A stretch of 64,000 bases of DNA. Origin: Andrena cerasifolii. Its lineage: Eukaryota; Arthropoda; Insecta; Hymenoptera; Andrenidae. Position numbers and translations under genes: made by a program. Under the pieces are notes generated by a model, which was not told the origin of the DNA, searched no databases, and worked only from the letters and a program-made list of their open reading frames with translations. This document shows positions 25,091 to 37,558 of this stretch, in pieces; position 1 is the stretch's first letter, and the number at the start of each line of letters is the position of its first letter. The stretch covers positions 15,562,001 through 15,626,000 of the forward strand of contig NC_135123.1 of the NCBI RefSeq assembly GCF_050908995.1. Direction: 5' to 3'.

Positions 25091-26953
25091 AGTAAAGACA
25101 CCAGCGTCGGTGGTGTTTAGTTAAAATCCGAGCACCACAAAATCCTAGAAAGTTCTTTCCTCGCAGAGGTAGGTAACTGCGACAGATGCGCGAGGAACAC
25201 GGATACGCGTTTGATGCTGTTCTTCTCTGTCCAACTTTCAGAAGACTCACAATCAGTTTTCAAGGGGCACAGAGGCAGGGACCCAAGGGTAGGGGATCGT
25301 CTTCCGTTCCGTTCCTCTCCGTCTTTTCTTCCTTTGATTCGACTCCTCGTCGATTGATGGGGTGAGCGCAACAGATCGTGGCTCTCAAGTCTCGAGTAGG
25401 CAGTTGCAGTTCACTTTTCAAAGGCCAGCATTCCTCCTTCTTGTGCTCCCTTACCTGGCGGAAACAGATTTCGTATTTGTTACCGTTTTCGTTAATATCG
25501 CGTCCTCCTCGCAGTGGCGGCGGCTGCTTACCTAATTTCCAGCCCCCTTTAATGTTCCGAGCTTCCCCTTCGATTCGACCGATGCGCTGAGCATCGGGAA
25601 GTTTTAGGAAGCTCTTTGAGCGACTATCTTCGGCTCTAAAAATTAGATCCCCTAAATTGGCGCGAGATTAGCGCGAAAAGACTGCCAGGGGAAAAATTTG
25701 GAGTCTTGAAAGATTTACAGAGTTTTGCAGCTACCCTGTAGCAGCCTTCGTCAGAAGTTCTCATTAAATCGCTCACAACTGTGTACATCGATGTTTCTCG
25801 TGATCGCGTAAACGCCACTGTCGCTGGCGTAGGAGTGGGTGCGTGAAAGTGTTAGAAGAGAGGCAGAGTATCGTTTTATCGGCAGGAAAAGCTGTCGCGT
25901 CATTTCGCTAATTGACAGATCATCGTCGAAAGCAGGGATGGCAGGGGGCACTGTGGCCTCGTGTATTTCCCCAGCTGGGTCGCGTGTACATCATCGCGGA
26001 CGGTGGGGCTGCAAGTGGGAGCGCGCAGGGTGGGTGGAGAAGAAAGGGGAGACGGGAGAGATGGGACAGGAAGGGAAAGGGGGAAAGGATAGAGGAACGA
26101 GAGGCTCCCGGTTCAGCTGCATTAATTAAACTAGCGAAGGACAATGAGCCTGTCTGCCGGCTCGCTTGCCTCGCTGTGTAATTCACGCCTCTCACGGGAG
26201 AGCCACCCTTCGACTTTGCTTTCCAGTTTGAACCTTCCTATGGATAATTACCTACGCCCTTCGCCTCCTCTCGCTGTCTCTCTCTCTCTCCCTCTTCCTC
26301 TCTCTTTTCCTGTCGGCCCCATGCACTCTTCCCTTTTCTTCCTTTTTCTCAGGGTTCCTCGTTCTTTCGCGACGCGCGTCGTGCTTTCGAGCGTGCAACT
26401 GCACGGCGACGGCCCCGTCGCTTTGGTTAATTTAACAGATCGGAACGGGGGGAGCGCTCTTTGCTGATCCATACGTCGAGAACCTCGCCTGTGCGAAGCG
26501 TAGGTATTGAATGCCGTGGAAAAGATCGACGAGCATTTATCTGTAGCTGCATTGAAGCGGGGATGAGAGGAAGGCGGGGTTAGTGAGTTGATAAATTCAG
26601 AAAAGATTTGAATGGACGTTTTAAGTTCAAAGGGGCTTTTCTACTTACCCCGAAAAGACGCCGTCGATTTTTCGTCACTGAACGTGTTCATTACAGGCGA
26701 CGCTCGCGTACGCGCCTAGTAGGTCTCGTTATTTCGAGCAGAGTTCGCCTTTTGCGAGGCCTCTCGCAACTGCGGCGTAAAGTCAAGCGAATGGTTACAA
26801 ATTGAAGACGCTAATTTACACACGGTTTCGCACTCAAGCTCGCTTGACTCCGCCGACCTGCTTGCTTGCTTCTGCTTATTAACTCGCGCAAGTTTACGAG
26901 CCAACTTCCAACGGCTAACAAGGTAAACAATGTTTGGCAATTATCTCGGTTAA
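25091..26953. other. non-coding; GC- and pyrimidine-rich
   Basis: Open frames at 25,800-26,470 on both strands come from purine/pyrimidine strand bias, including a CT-rich run at 26,275-26,310. No domain recognised. The block sits just upstream of the candidate initiator exon. Confidence 0.3.
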
Positions 26954-26993
26954 ATGATCCTCGTGAGACGCGACTGCTGGATGCAACAGCCAG
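26954..26993 (+). CDS. candidate initiator exon of scalloped (speculative)
   Basis: An ATG at 26,954, directly preceded by an in-frame TAA, opens a 40-base reading frame. A second in-frame ATG is at 26,981. The frame ends MQQP plus one base at CAG|GTAAGAG, a strong donor. The outgoing phase (one base) is the phase exon A needs, and the join would give a glycine codon (G+GC). The putative intron would be 18.9 kb. Against it: the peptide is too short to be conserved evidence, neither ATG has a strong context, and in a window this long a phase-compatible ATG-donor pair can arise by chance. Confidence 0.25.
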
Positions 26994-27663
26994 GTAAGAG
27001 AAACGATGGAGACAGCTTCGTGCGCACCGCTGGAAAGTTCTACGGCTGTCTTTCGTTCGAGCGGCGATCTTTCAGATTGCAAATATGATCGTCAGCCCTA
27101 TTGTGAATATCCCCATTAAAGTTTTCCTTTCAACGCTAATGCTCCTTTGAACGGCCTTGCTTGTAGGTGTATAAATTTTCATATTTATTGAAGGGAGGTG
27201 TGAGCTTCCTTTCAGATGTAGAATAAGGATCTAATAAGATTTAACGAGGGGAGCAGGGACGATTCGGGCCGCCGAGCTGGCTAAACTCTTGCCTAAATCG
27301 AATCCATGCTAATTACGATAATAAGTGCGATAAATATATAGGGCGTAGAACTCTAAACATGTTAAAACAACAAAGTCTAAAGTTTAAAGATCTTTGCGCG
27401 TGAATGAGATCGGTTTGAATAACTAATTCTGAAAAAAATTAAAAAGAATCTGCACGCGTGTCACTTTCTATGTAGATTACAGATAATACTGTAAGTGCCA
27501 AAAATAAAATTCTTTAGATACCCTAGCATTACCATTGACACGTGGAACATTTCGAATAACATTTTTTTTTAATTTTGGCACTTTCACTGTTTTCTGCAAG
27601 GACTCCTCAATTTTCAACTCCATTTCCTCGAAAGCTTTTGAGATCTGCAACCCATGCGTTTAA

Positions 27664-27937
27664 CCCTTAACTGGTATACTGTCTTTTCAAACGTAACTGT
27701 TATACAGGGGTCGTGGCAGACTCGAAATAAAAACAGACACAGAAATTTGTAAAGTCGACATTAGATCAACCTCTATGAATACCCATTTTGTTCGCAGGTA
27801 ATGTATAAAATAATAGATACGTAGAAAATTAAACTATTATGATCAAAATAATTAGAAATTCAGTTTACAAACCAAATATTTTGCAGCGAACCTTGCGTGC
27901 TTGGGGTCATGACTGACCCCAGGATACCAGTTAAGGG
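27664..27937. mobile_element. TTAA-flanked MITE (piggyBac-like)
   Basis: TTAA at 27,660-27,663 and 27,938-27,941. The ends CCCTTAACTGGTATACTG and GGATACCAGTTAAGGG are inverted repeats. 274 bp, non-coding. Confidence 0.7.
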
Positions 27938-27941
27938 TTAA

Positions 27942-30900
27942 CTCTGGATTACACATGTCATTGAGAATCGAATCAAACCGGTGACCCGAACCTTTTGCCA
28001 GAAGATTTCGAATCTCGAGCATCGCGAGGGTAATCGAGACAGGCCCAGCTATGCCTCGACCATCGAACCCCGTTTACGTCATTCGACTTAATGTTGCTGT
28101 CATTCGTTCGACTCGACTTCGCGATAGCCGATCGTGTCGGCGCGGTCGCGTTTCCTGTTTTCCTTGCTGGATCGTTGCCGCGTAATGCGCGCCCGCGTAA
28201 TTACATGAATTATGCCTCGAGAGCAGCTCCTCTACCTTCGATGCTCCCGCCCTTCCTCTCCTTCTTTTCGCCGGCCTTCGGGACTGGTTCCTTCTTCGAC
28301 TCTGAGACACGCACACACTGGCGCAAACTCCACTCCCGTCTTATGCAAATCGATTAACGGTGCATCCACGCGCCTCGCTCCTTGCCGTCGATATTGGCTG
28401 ATAAATATTCACCGCGCTCCATCCCCTCCCCCCGGCCGATTATCCTCGATGATTTTCCAAATTGCTGCCGGCTCGAGAACCTTCTAACCGACAGGCGAAT
28501 ATTGGCTAAGTCATCAGCACCGGGTTAGGGCGCTTATATCATTTATTTGAGATCGAGTATAGGTAACCACGGTTCAGTGCGATCTAATTTCTCGTGGGTG
28601 TAGCTTTTGTACGCCCGCGCTGATTCAGCTGCAAACTTTTACGCGCAACCGCAAACTATTCATCTCCGCGTCAGGATTTTTATAAAGCCTTCCAGATTTC
28701 AGGGTTATTGGTGATTGATATAGTTCGTGTACTAATGCTGGTGAGCCTGAAAGGCAATTTAGTCCGATTTGGATGTGAAGCAAATAAGGTGCTGGAAATG
28801 TTTGTAGCATCGCACGAATAAACACGTTAGCAGTTAGTACTAGGGAAACATTATTGCAAAAATTAAATTAAAAATTAAAAACACCTTGACACGAAGAGAA
28901 CGGTTTATTAAATGAAAATGTAAGCTACGAGAAGTTTAAAAAGTATGAAATAACTTATTATATGATATTATTTATTTCTCTGTTTTAGGTAGTATATTGC
29001 CAAAATATTATAAGTACCTAATGAACTTCTACGGTTGAAACTCATCTATTCTATATTCATTATCTCGAATTCTGATAATATTCGATAATGCGTTGGGGAC
29101 TGCTGTGAAATGTTGGCATAAAAATTAGGAAGATACATACGTAGGTATCTCCTTTTTACGTAGGGGGTTAAAAATGTGCGGCTCACTATCTTGGCCAGAA
29201 TAAGTTGGATACGAATCATTCTATCAATGAAAATTCTGAGTACTAGGTAAACTTGAGAGCGGTGCAATAAATATTTCCAGTAACTACTGTACATACGTAT
29301 TCATACCTACTGAACAAATTTTTCAGAGGAGTTATTTTTTTCAAAAGCTGAGAATGTATTGCTGAGGCTGTTCGCGAGCGGCAGATAACCTTATGCTACC
29401 TAAACCTTGCGGTAAAATTGTTCCCCGAATCTGAGCAGAGACTGCACAATGTCATAAGTCCTTGAGTGAAAGGACTGCCTATGAAGCATTCGGTACTTGT
29501 CCCAGAGCTACGAAACAGCTAGCTTGCCTCGCTTTTCAAGCTCCAAGTTTCGCAGCACGCGAAATGAAGTTCTTATGCATCCAGCACCGAGAAATAACGC
29601 GAAAAAAGTGGACACAACTCTCTCGAGCGACCGGCGAAATCGGAGATCGGCCATAGTTGAATCAGTCCCTGAAATCGGGGACGATAGGTGCCGACAGTCG
29701 CTTTGTCGAGACTTTCTTCCGCGATGCGTCGACACCGGGACCGGCCGCTAGAACCAGGCTGAACGCGAGAACAGAGGAAGACGATGGGAAAAGAAAGAAA
29801 AGAAGGAGAAACCGGTTGCTGCCATTCCAGCTGCTGTCCTCTAAGCCAGTCTCGAGAAAGATCGAGCAGGCGAAGAAACGTTCTAGGGTCGATCGACGAT
29901 GTACCGTGGGCTCGACCGTAGTGATGGGACCGAGTGCATTGTGGGTAGTATCGAAATCTGATGCGCTCGAGCCCTGCGTGGAGGCTTCGGGGAGCAAACA
30001 CCAGTGCAAGTACAATGGAAGCATGATGGGCCGGGTTCGAAACTTATGCGAATGCCTCGGAAAGGAAAACAGCATTTACAAATGTAATCGAACACTGATA
30101 GGATATTTTTGTATGAGTACATACCTCTGATTCTCGTATTCCTCAATTATTTTCTCATGCACGCGATATAGGTACGTTTATAAGGTATTATTTTAAATTC
30201 GAGGGACTTAGAACTGCGCACGTTTTCGAAGTTCGAACGTATCTACTTGCTGTGGCTTTCAAACACAGCTGAATGGTACCAATTACGTCACAGGTGCATG
30301 GAATTAGTAGACTGCGGCTGTTTATGAAAATATATATTTATATAGAAAAGGACTAAACAAGGAAACTTTGATAGAAATATGTTTCGTCATTAGAGGGTTT
30401 CTAAAATATATTTTTTATTTTAAAGAATCTTATGTTTATTTGCTTCTAGCATATACAGAAGCTTACTTAGCTTGGCTATAGTAGCGGCCATGATACAGTG
30501 TATTCGATTTTCTTGCAATAGAGAGGTCGTAATTAGTGTAATAAGTATCGTACTTGCGTAAACTTCCGCGGTATAGAAATTAGGCACTCGTTTCTCTGAG
30601 TGCTACTCGATTCCAACGAAGTGAGCCTTTAGAGAATCTGTCGTCGTTTAGAGACACTTTTGTGGCTCACAGTTAATATTGCAAATGTACACAAAGTGGA
30701 GGAATTGTGTGATTACTTACATTAGAAATACCCATTGTCAGCTACAAAGATGTCCCGTGTTAAAAGCTCCTTGGCTATTGTTTCGATTGATAATTCACGA
30801 CTATGTATATCCAACTTTGTATAATCAGTTTTTTTTTTGTAAAAAGCCCAGCCTTTTTACAAAAGTTTTATCTCAATCGTAGCCTTTTGTAATACCACTA

Positions 30901-30978
30901 GAGACCTCCAGCCTTAATGTACCTAATGGAAACATTGAAAAACAAAAGGTATTGGTACCTATTATACATTAATATATA
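27942..30978. other. non-coding stretch
   Basis: CpG-rich at 28,020-28,490 and 29,480-30,060. The latter is open for over 130 codons in several frames on both strands, but I see no conserved motif, signal peptide or domain in any. Confidence 0.3.
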
Positions 30979-30980
30979 TA

Positions 30981-31323
30981 CAGTGGCTCGCATTAATATT
31001 CGGACACTATTTAAAATCGCATAACTTTCTTAGAATTGGTCCAAACGACTTGAGTTTTTTTGAGAAGCTAGAAGGATTAGTTTGCTAAATGACGTATTTG
31101 GTCGTTTTGAAAAAAAAAATGTATTTCGTCGGAATAGCGAAAAAAATCGACCTTTACTATTCTTTTCGCTATTCCAACCAAATACATTTTTTTTCAAAAC
31201 GACGAAACGCGTCAGTTAGCAAACTAATCCTTCTAGCTTCTCAAAAAAACTCAAGTTGTTTGGACCAATTCTAAAAAAGCTATGCGATTTTAAAATCTGT
31301 CCGAATATTAATGCGAGTCACTG
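30981..31323. mobile_element. Tc1/mariner-type foldback MITE, family G copy 1
   Basis: 343 bp forming a near-perfect hairpin. It runs from CAGTGGCTCGCATTAATATT to AATATTAATGCGAGTCACTG, flanked by TA on each side. The arms pair over about 160 bp each. Non-coding. Confidence 0.8.
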
Positions 31324-31325
31324 TA

Positions 31326-33773
31326 AATGAAAGTATTATAGGAAGACTTGTGAATCTACAGTCTAACCGAGGTAAAAACCCTTTGTCTTTTTCGGCAAAA
31401 AGGCAGGTTTGACAATTGTCCTGCGACGTGTACTTACACATCGATCTTGGTTTCACCACTACTCGCACAGCTTGTCCCTTAAGGCCGGGAGCCTACGGTT
31501 TCGTTACCCTTGCCACTTTCACGCCTCCTCCTCCTGTTTCATCGTCTTATTGCGCTCGTGTATCTTTCTGCGGTGTGTTCTACCGTGTCACACGTAAGCA
31601 GACACCGCGGATAACGTTTCCTCGGGCCCGTGGAAATCAGCTGTTCGACGGAATGGGCCGCAAAAAGGCGAGCGGCCGGGATCACCTGTCGAGCGGGGTT
31701 ATAAAAATTGATCGTCGCCTGGCGTCGCGGATCGTCGGGCCGCGGCCGGGAAGTCGTCGGGACTCTGCCACCGACGATCGATCTTCGCCAATCTAATTTG
31801 GAAATACCTCGTTCCGCGAGCTGAACGAAACGCGGCACCGGAAGCTGCTGGGAAGTTGAGGGCGAAACGAAGTTGAAGCCTCGCTCGAAACGAGGTTTCC
31901 CTTATTTCGCCAGGCAATTCGGGATTTTGTTGGATACTCGCTGGGCGGGCACGGGGAAAAGGCTGTTTTACTCGCGTTCCGGTTCGGTATAGCGTTGTCG
32001 ATGATTGATCGAGGAATCAACGATTCGGTTTTGCTTTGTACGCGTCAATAGAGACCCGCTACACTGTTCCGGGCAGAGTTGAGCATTATCTCGAATAAAT
32101 TCTTATTCGAAGATTATTTTAAAGTTTCGAATAAAATGAAGTTAATCGAGAATAACGGAGAAATTTAATCGAATAAAAAATTTGTATTTGTACTTGTATT
32201 TTTGTTTTTCCTGTGTGTTTACACAGGATGGCGTTTCAAGCATTTTGCTTACATTGCCCAACGAACAAAATTATTATTGATATTGAAAATGGGACCAAAA
32301 GCGAAGAGAGTAGTAGCTTCTAAGGAGAATATAGGTATGACTTGACAACCCACTAGGATTAGACAACTAAGTAGAGCGTAGGTCGATGGATGTTAATTAA
32401 TAATAGGTGATGGATAATCATTAACAGAAGACTTATGGATTTCCTATTTTCCACATCCCTCTTGCTTGTTATTTCAGACACCTGTGATCTCTTCTTGGCT
32501 CCTACTGCCATCGTCTCTAGCTCGTATCCTCGTTTCCTGCATCGCAGCCCCTGCCGCGCACTTTGAAACTTACTCGCATACCATCCGCCCTTTTATCGTT
32601 TTCGAGTACCCGTACAATCACTCTTCCTCCACGCGTCTTGGGACCTCGTTGCATGAGCGATGCCGTCTCCGCGGTCTTTGTTGGCAGCTTGGAAGATTGC
32701 ATTATTCGCCATTAAAATGATATTAGCTCGCGCAGCGGCGTGCAGTTCACTCTCGCGTATGTACAAAGTGGATGATATTAAAATCAAATTTCCAGCGCTA
32801 GGCGAGGCTGCGGCTGTGTTCCGCGTATGATGCAAAACGCTTCGCGCACGGGCTGCTTAATTGCGAGTGCCACGGATAACATAATAATTATTCTCGGGGA
32901 ATCATTCTGATAATATCGCGCATCCGCGGAGCACAATTTAAACGTAACTGAAAATATCGATTCCATGAAAGTAACGAGCTCTTCGTTGCGTCCAGAAACA
33001 CATTCTCCGAATGTCCCCAACCTGTTCACCTGGGGAGACGAGTTAAGGGGTTGCATTACATTGCATTCTAAAAAATAGCTGCTATCTTTAAGATTTCTTT
33101 GGAGGAAAATCATAAAGAAAATGACAGATCTATAACTAAGCATTTATTATACAACTATTGAAGTGCGCGAAAAAATTTTTTGTTACTTTCATTCGAACAA
33201 AATGGCGTCCCTGTGACTGGTCCAGGTAAGCTTCTTTTTTTCGGACGCGCCAAATTCTGTGTGCAAGCTAACTGCAAGGCAGTTAGACCTAGAGCAATAA
33301 ACCCAACATTTTGATTTTCTACACGATATTTACTAAAGAAATATGTAGCGGTTTTGCGATATATTACAAAACTGACCTTGCTACGGACACTTATACTCAA
33401 TTCTTAGGTAAAAAATGACATCTTTTTAATGAAATGACATGCTTTAAAAAATCCCTTCCAGTTGCTTTAAGCGACCACGAATTTTATATGATAACGAAAT
33501 CATAATCGAATTGAACACCTGCTTCGACCATTTGCAGACGTACGTTTTAAAATATATTATATTTTAAAATATAAAAAGTTTATGTTATGTTATGTTTTTG
33601 TTATCTATTATTATCTCATCTTAATTTATCTTTGTTATTTTATTTTATATTATATTATATTATTTTATTTTACGTTATTATTTTATATATATTTTTTATT
33701 TCTTTCTCTTATTTTTATCTTTCTATGTAGTAATGGTAATAATTTTGTATCTCTGTACACTAAAAGGTTTCCC

Positions 33774-33775
<2 letters not shown>
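31326..33775. other. non-coding; CpG-rich block at about 31,480-32,020
   Basis: The block is CpG-dense with open frames on both strands and no recognisable motif. At 33,540-33,740 the sequence becomes TTAT/TATT-rich low-complexity DNA leading into a TAA microsatellite. Confidence 0.3.
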
Positions 33776-33827
<52 letters not shown>

Positions 33828-33829
33828 TA
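33776..33829. repeat. (TAA)n microsatellite
   Basis: About 18 uninterrupted TAA units. The apparent poly-Asn or poly-Ile frames across it are artefacts. Confidence 0.95.
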
Positions 33830-36227
33830 GACACGAAGGGAAAGCCAGCGAAATCGTGAACAGAGTACTTATGTTTCAGAGGATAAAACTATTGGTTCGC
33901 AGGTGGCCCATCATGCTCGCGAGATGCTATAAATAATGTATCATGCGTTCTGGCAAAGTTCTGCGGTGCGATTAATTCTCCATTCACGAAGCTACGAGCC
34001 GCACTCTCATTTTCCACGAATATAATACGGTTAATACTTTTTAGTGGAGCGGCGGGATCGAGGATCGGCGCCCGAAGGGTGGGGGGGGGGTCTCTCTCTC
34101 TTTCCTTATTCTCGAGGAGCATTCAATTATTGACTTCAATTTAAAGCCGACGCATTAGCATACCCTGAATAATTCATGCGCGAACGGTTAATCCAGCGAT
34201 ATGTAAATTAATCCCACTAATTGCGAGCAACAATACGAACGTTGCGACGCGAGTCGCCGAGCGATTTATGTACATATTCCGCGGGAGCGGGCGGCTTTAA
34301 CGACGCGACGCGACAATTTCGCGGTTCGAGGGCTGATCGGAGGCGGGAAGTGGGAGCGCGGAAAGAAGCCCCAGACATCGAAACCGCGAATTATTTTAAC
34401 GGTAATTGCTACCGGAGCGATTTGGGAAGCGTCGGGGAGAGAGCGCGCTCGGCCGCCGTGATCGACCCGCCGTGATGATTTAATGAAAAGCTGCGCGAGC
34501 GACGCGCGAAATCTACGCGGACCCAATTGAGAAGGAAATACGAATTGTTGCGACAGACGGCGGTGCAAAAGAACGGGGGTAATTAACGCTTGAAACGCGA
34601 ACGAATCGCTCCGCGTGCGAATCAAAAGATTTAGGCCGAAAGCACAGTGTGTTTCGTGCATTAAAATAATCTCCCTCTGCGTCTGTGGAGGTCAGTTTTC
34701 TGTATCTGGATAAAATGTGTGGGCGCGAGTGGCCGTTCACTTTTTCCAGATTATAAATGAATTTCTTTGAGATCGGCCTAAGCGTTAATTGGACTTTGCT
34801 CCTCCGTTTTCGCTGCTCATTTGGAGCGGCTTCAAAGCTTGATAAGTTGCACAGTTTCCTCGGGGCCGCGCGACCCGGACGTATGAATGCGTCGCTCGTA
34901 TTCATCCGGGAGGCAGCGCGAAGCGGATCGGGGGGGGGGAAATCGGGCGCAGCGGAGACAAGAATCCCCGTCAAAGGCGCGTAATTAACTGGCGGGCCCG
35001 TGTTAAAATCGTCCAGCGGGATTCAGTTGAGAGTGGTGATCCGAAAAACAACACGGAGGCGAGCGATAAAGTCGACGGGGTCGCGTGACGGCGATGAATG
35101 GCTGGCTTTAGGCGTAATGGGGGGCGGGTAGGAGCTAAGCAGATGTTTCGCGGTGGCGGAAAAACTGTGGCGAGTTCTCAAGCACGCATAATTAATCCTC
35201 GGTTAATCCGCGGGGATCCTTTTTAGCCGGGGGAACGGTTGAACGAATTATTTCGTTCTAATTTAGCCCCGAACGCGTAACGAACTGGCGGGCGGGCGAC
35301 GCGGCCGAGTAAATTGCTCGGTGGCTGCCGCTAATCGCTTTCTTGCGGCTGCAAATCTCGCGTTAAAAGAGCAGTGTCATTGCTAGAGTTCAACGCTGCC
35401 AGCGGGACGACGCGCGCGCTTGTCCTCCCGCGCGGGCCCGTTCTTTTTTCTCCTTATGCAACGGTGACTCTATTCACCTGGTCGTTAACGGGGAAGAAGA
35501 GACTGCCCGGAGAATAAAAGTATCAACGATACACCGTCATCGGGGGCTCGCCGTGCTCTGCTGGGGAACGGGCGGGGGATCCGCTAATTGAAGAGCTCCT
35601 TTCACCGAGATAGCGGGGCACTCGCGATTTTCACAGCCCGCGCATCCGCGCCCTCTCTCGCCCCCTACGTCACCCGCACATTCTGTCACTTCGCTTTTCT
35701 TCTCGTGAAATTGCAATTAAGAATTGAGAAAATACGCGCGAATGCGCTGACGGATGCGAAGGTGGGAAAAGGAACGGGGTGGTTGGCTAGCTGTAATCGC
35801 GACACAAGCTCGTTTCGCTCGCTTCCCGCGGCCTTTGTTTCCTCCCTCGAAGCTGCTTAATCCGCGACACCTGGCTGTGTCGATTGATAACCGCCTTTTT
35901 CGTCGCGCGCTTTTCCAGCGCGGTTTCACGGTGCGGGCTCGAAATGAAGTTGAAGGAGGCTGCGATTGAGAATACGGGGGCTGCTTCGTTTTGCGAGCAC
36001 TGCAGGTGGAGGGAGAGGGTCGTTCAATGAGGGAAAGACGAAATTTTGGTGGCCACAAAGTTGCTGGTTCGGCAATTCGGAACTTCAAAAGAGTTTGAAA
36101 GTGGTGCTAATAACGTAACCGTTTTTTGCTGCACAGTAAAACGGTCCTAGGTATGAAAACAGCCCCTCAAGGAGATTGTGAGTTTTCATATCATCGCGAT
36201 TATCTGTGCAACGATAAAAGATATAAA
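33830..36227. other. non-coding; the longest CpG-rich block in the window (about 34,030-36,020)
   Basis: Two kilobases of CpG-dense DNA with homopolymer G runs at 34,081-34,090 and 34,929-34,938. It could be a promoter island for scalloped or a neighbour. No TATA, exon or conserved peptide was recognised. Confidence 0.35.
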
Positions 36228-36510
36228 AGAATTTATTCTTGAAAAAAGGCTGGTGGGGATAATTTTTGAAAAGATTAATTTTCTTTCGAGAATTCTCGAT
36301 TACCACATTGTAAAGATATACCGAAAAGAATTCTTGTAAAAAAAGTGGTGGGGATGAATTTGAAAAAGGTTAATTTTCTATCGAAAATTCTCGATTAACC
36401 ACATTGTACAGATATATCGAAAAGAATTCTTGTAAAAAAGTGGTGGGAATAAATTTGGAAAAGGTTAATTTTATTCGAAAATTCTTTGTCCCCATATTGC
36501 GGGATATCAA
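36228..36510. repeat. three tandem copies of a ~95-100 bp AT-rich unit
   Basis: Each unit carries AAAGAATT(AT)TCTTG, then a GGTGGGGAT-like segment, GGTTAATTTTCT and AAAATTCTCGATTA. Copies 1 and 2 share CCACATTGTA. The third is cut short. Confidence 0.75.
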
Positions 36511-37511
36511 AAACCATAAAAGTCTAAATTAATTTTTTTCGTAGGTCTTGACGATAATATAGAAACTCGCAATTTCTTTGAATGTCTTTACCCCTAGGAA
36601 TCGTTTCATTTTTGGAAAAAATGGTCACGTTAGCAAGTGTCTTACACTGTGCACATCCGCATCGCTATGGTTAGGTACTCGCGCAGGTAATTAAATAACC
36701 CTAAACCCTCGCAGAATAGCGTCGCAGTCTGAAAGGTCTCGTACTTTTCCATCGGAAAACTAAAACAGTCGTTCGATCAGCTCAAGTGCCTTTTGAACGG
36801 TCCGAGTAATTCCACGCTGCGAGGGAGCGTCGTCCCCAAACGAAACTTGAGAATTCAGCGGAAAACACCGCGGCAGAAATCCGCATCGCGAGCGTCCCGA
36901 TTGTTGGATCCGTGAAAAGGAAACAGAGAAGAGGCGACAAGGAGGCGCGCATTTCTCTCCCGCCCTCGTATACGCGCGTCGCCCCCCCCCCCCTTTCGAT
37001 CGGGGGATTTCACCCTGTGCACCCCCGCCTCGACCTACCGTAAGCCTGATACTCGAGGTGTATTCCCGTGGAAAGATTCAAGTGCGTCTATTATTTTTCC
37101 CCGGTGGCGTCGGTGATGCACGCGCGTTCCTGTCTCTCCCTTGCGCTTCTGCCATCCCCCCTCCCCCAAGATGAATCACAGTTGAAGCTCACGTGGCCGC
37201 GTACAAGCGGATATACGCGAGGAAACGAGGCGCGAATTGGGCTTGATTTTTTTCCAGGGGCGAAACGAAAAAGGGTGGCAAAGAGGGTGGGGGGGAGGAG
37301 AGAGGCGAAGGATTGGGGAGGGAAAGGTGGAGAGAGAAAGGGAAAAAGGGGAAGGGAGATTAATTACTGTCATGCACTGAATGGATGCACCTGTGGCCGC
37401 GAAGCAAGCTTTTTTCTATCTGGTGCTTCAGGAAATTAACCTTCCCTGCTTGCCAGTTGAATTCTCGAGTTTTTATGGCTCTTCGTGCGTCGCTTCCAAT
37501 CTCTTTCTATC

Positions 37512-37558
<47 letters not shown>

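Noticed and set aside
30034..30050. GGGTTCGAAACTT as a possible tRNA T-loop
   Set aside because: No matching acceptor stem or anticodon arm upstream.
29573..30130. Several 130-157 codon frames on both strands
   Set aside because: Mutually overlapping, with no recognisable domain or codon pattern favouring one.
33582..33936. Poly-Asn and poly-Ile protein frames
   Set aside because: Translation of the TAA microsatellite and low-complexity TTAT DNA.
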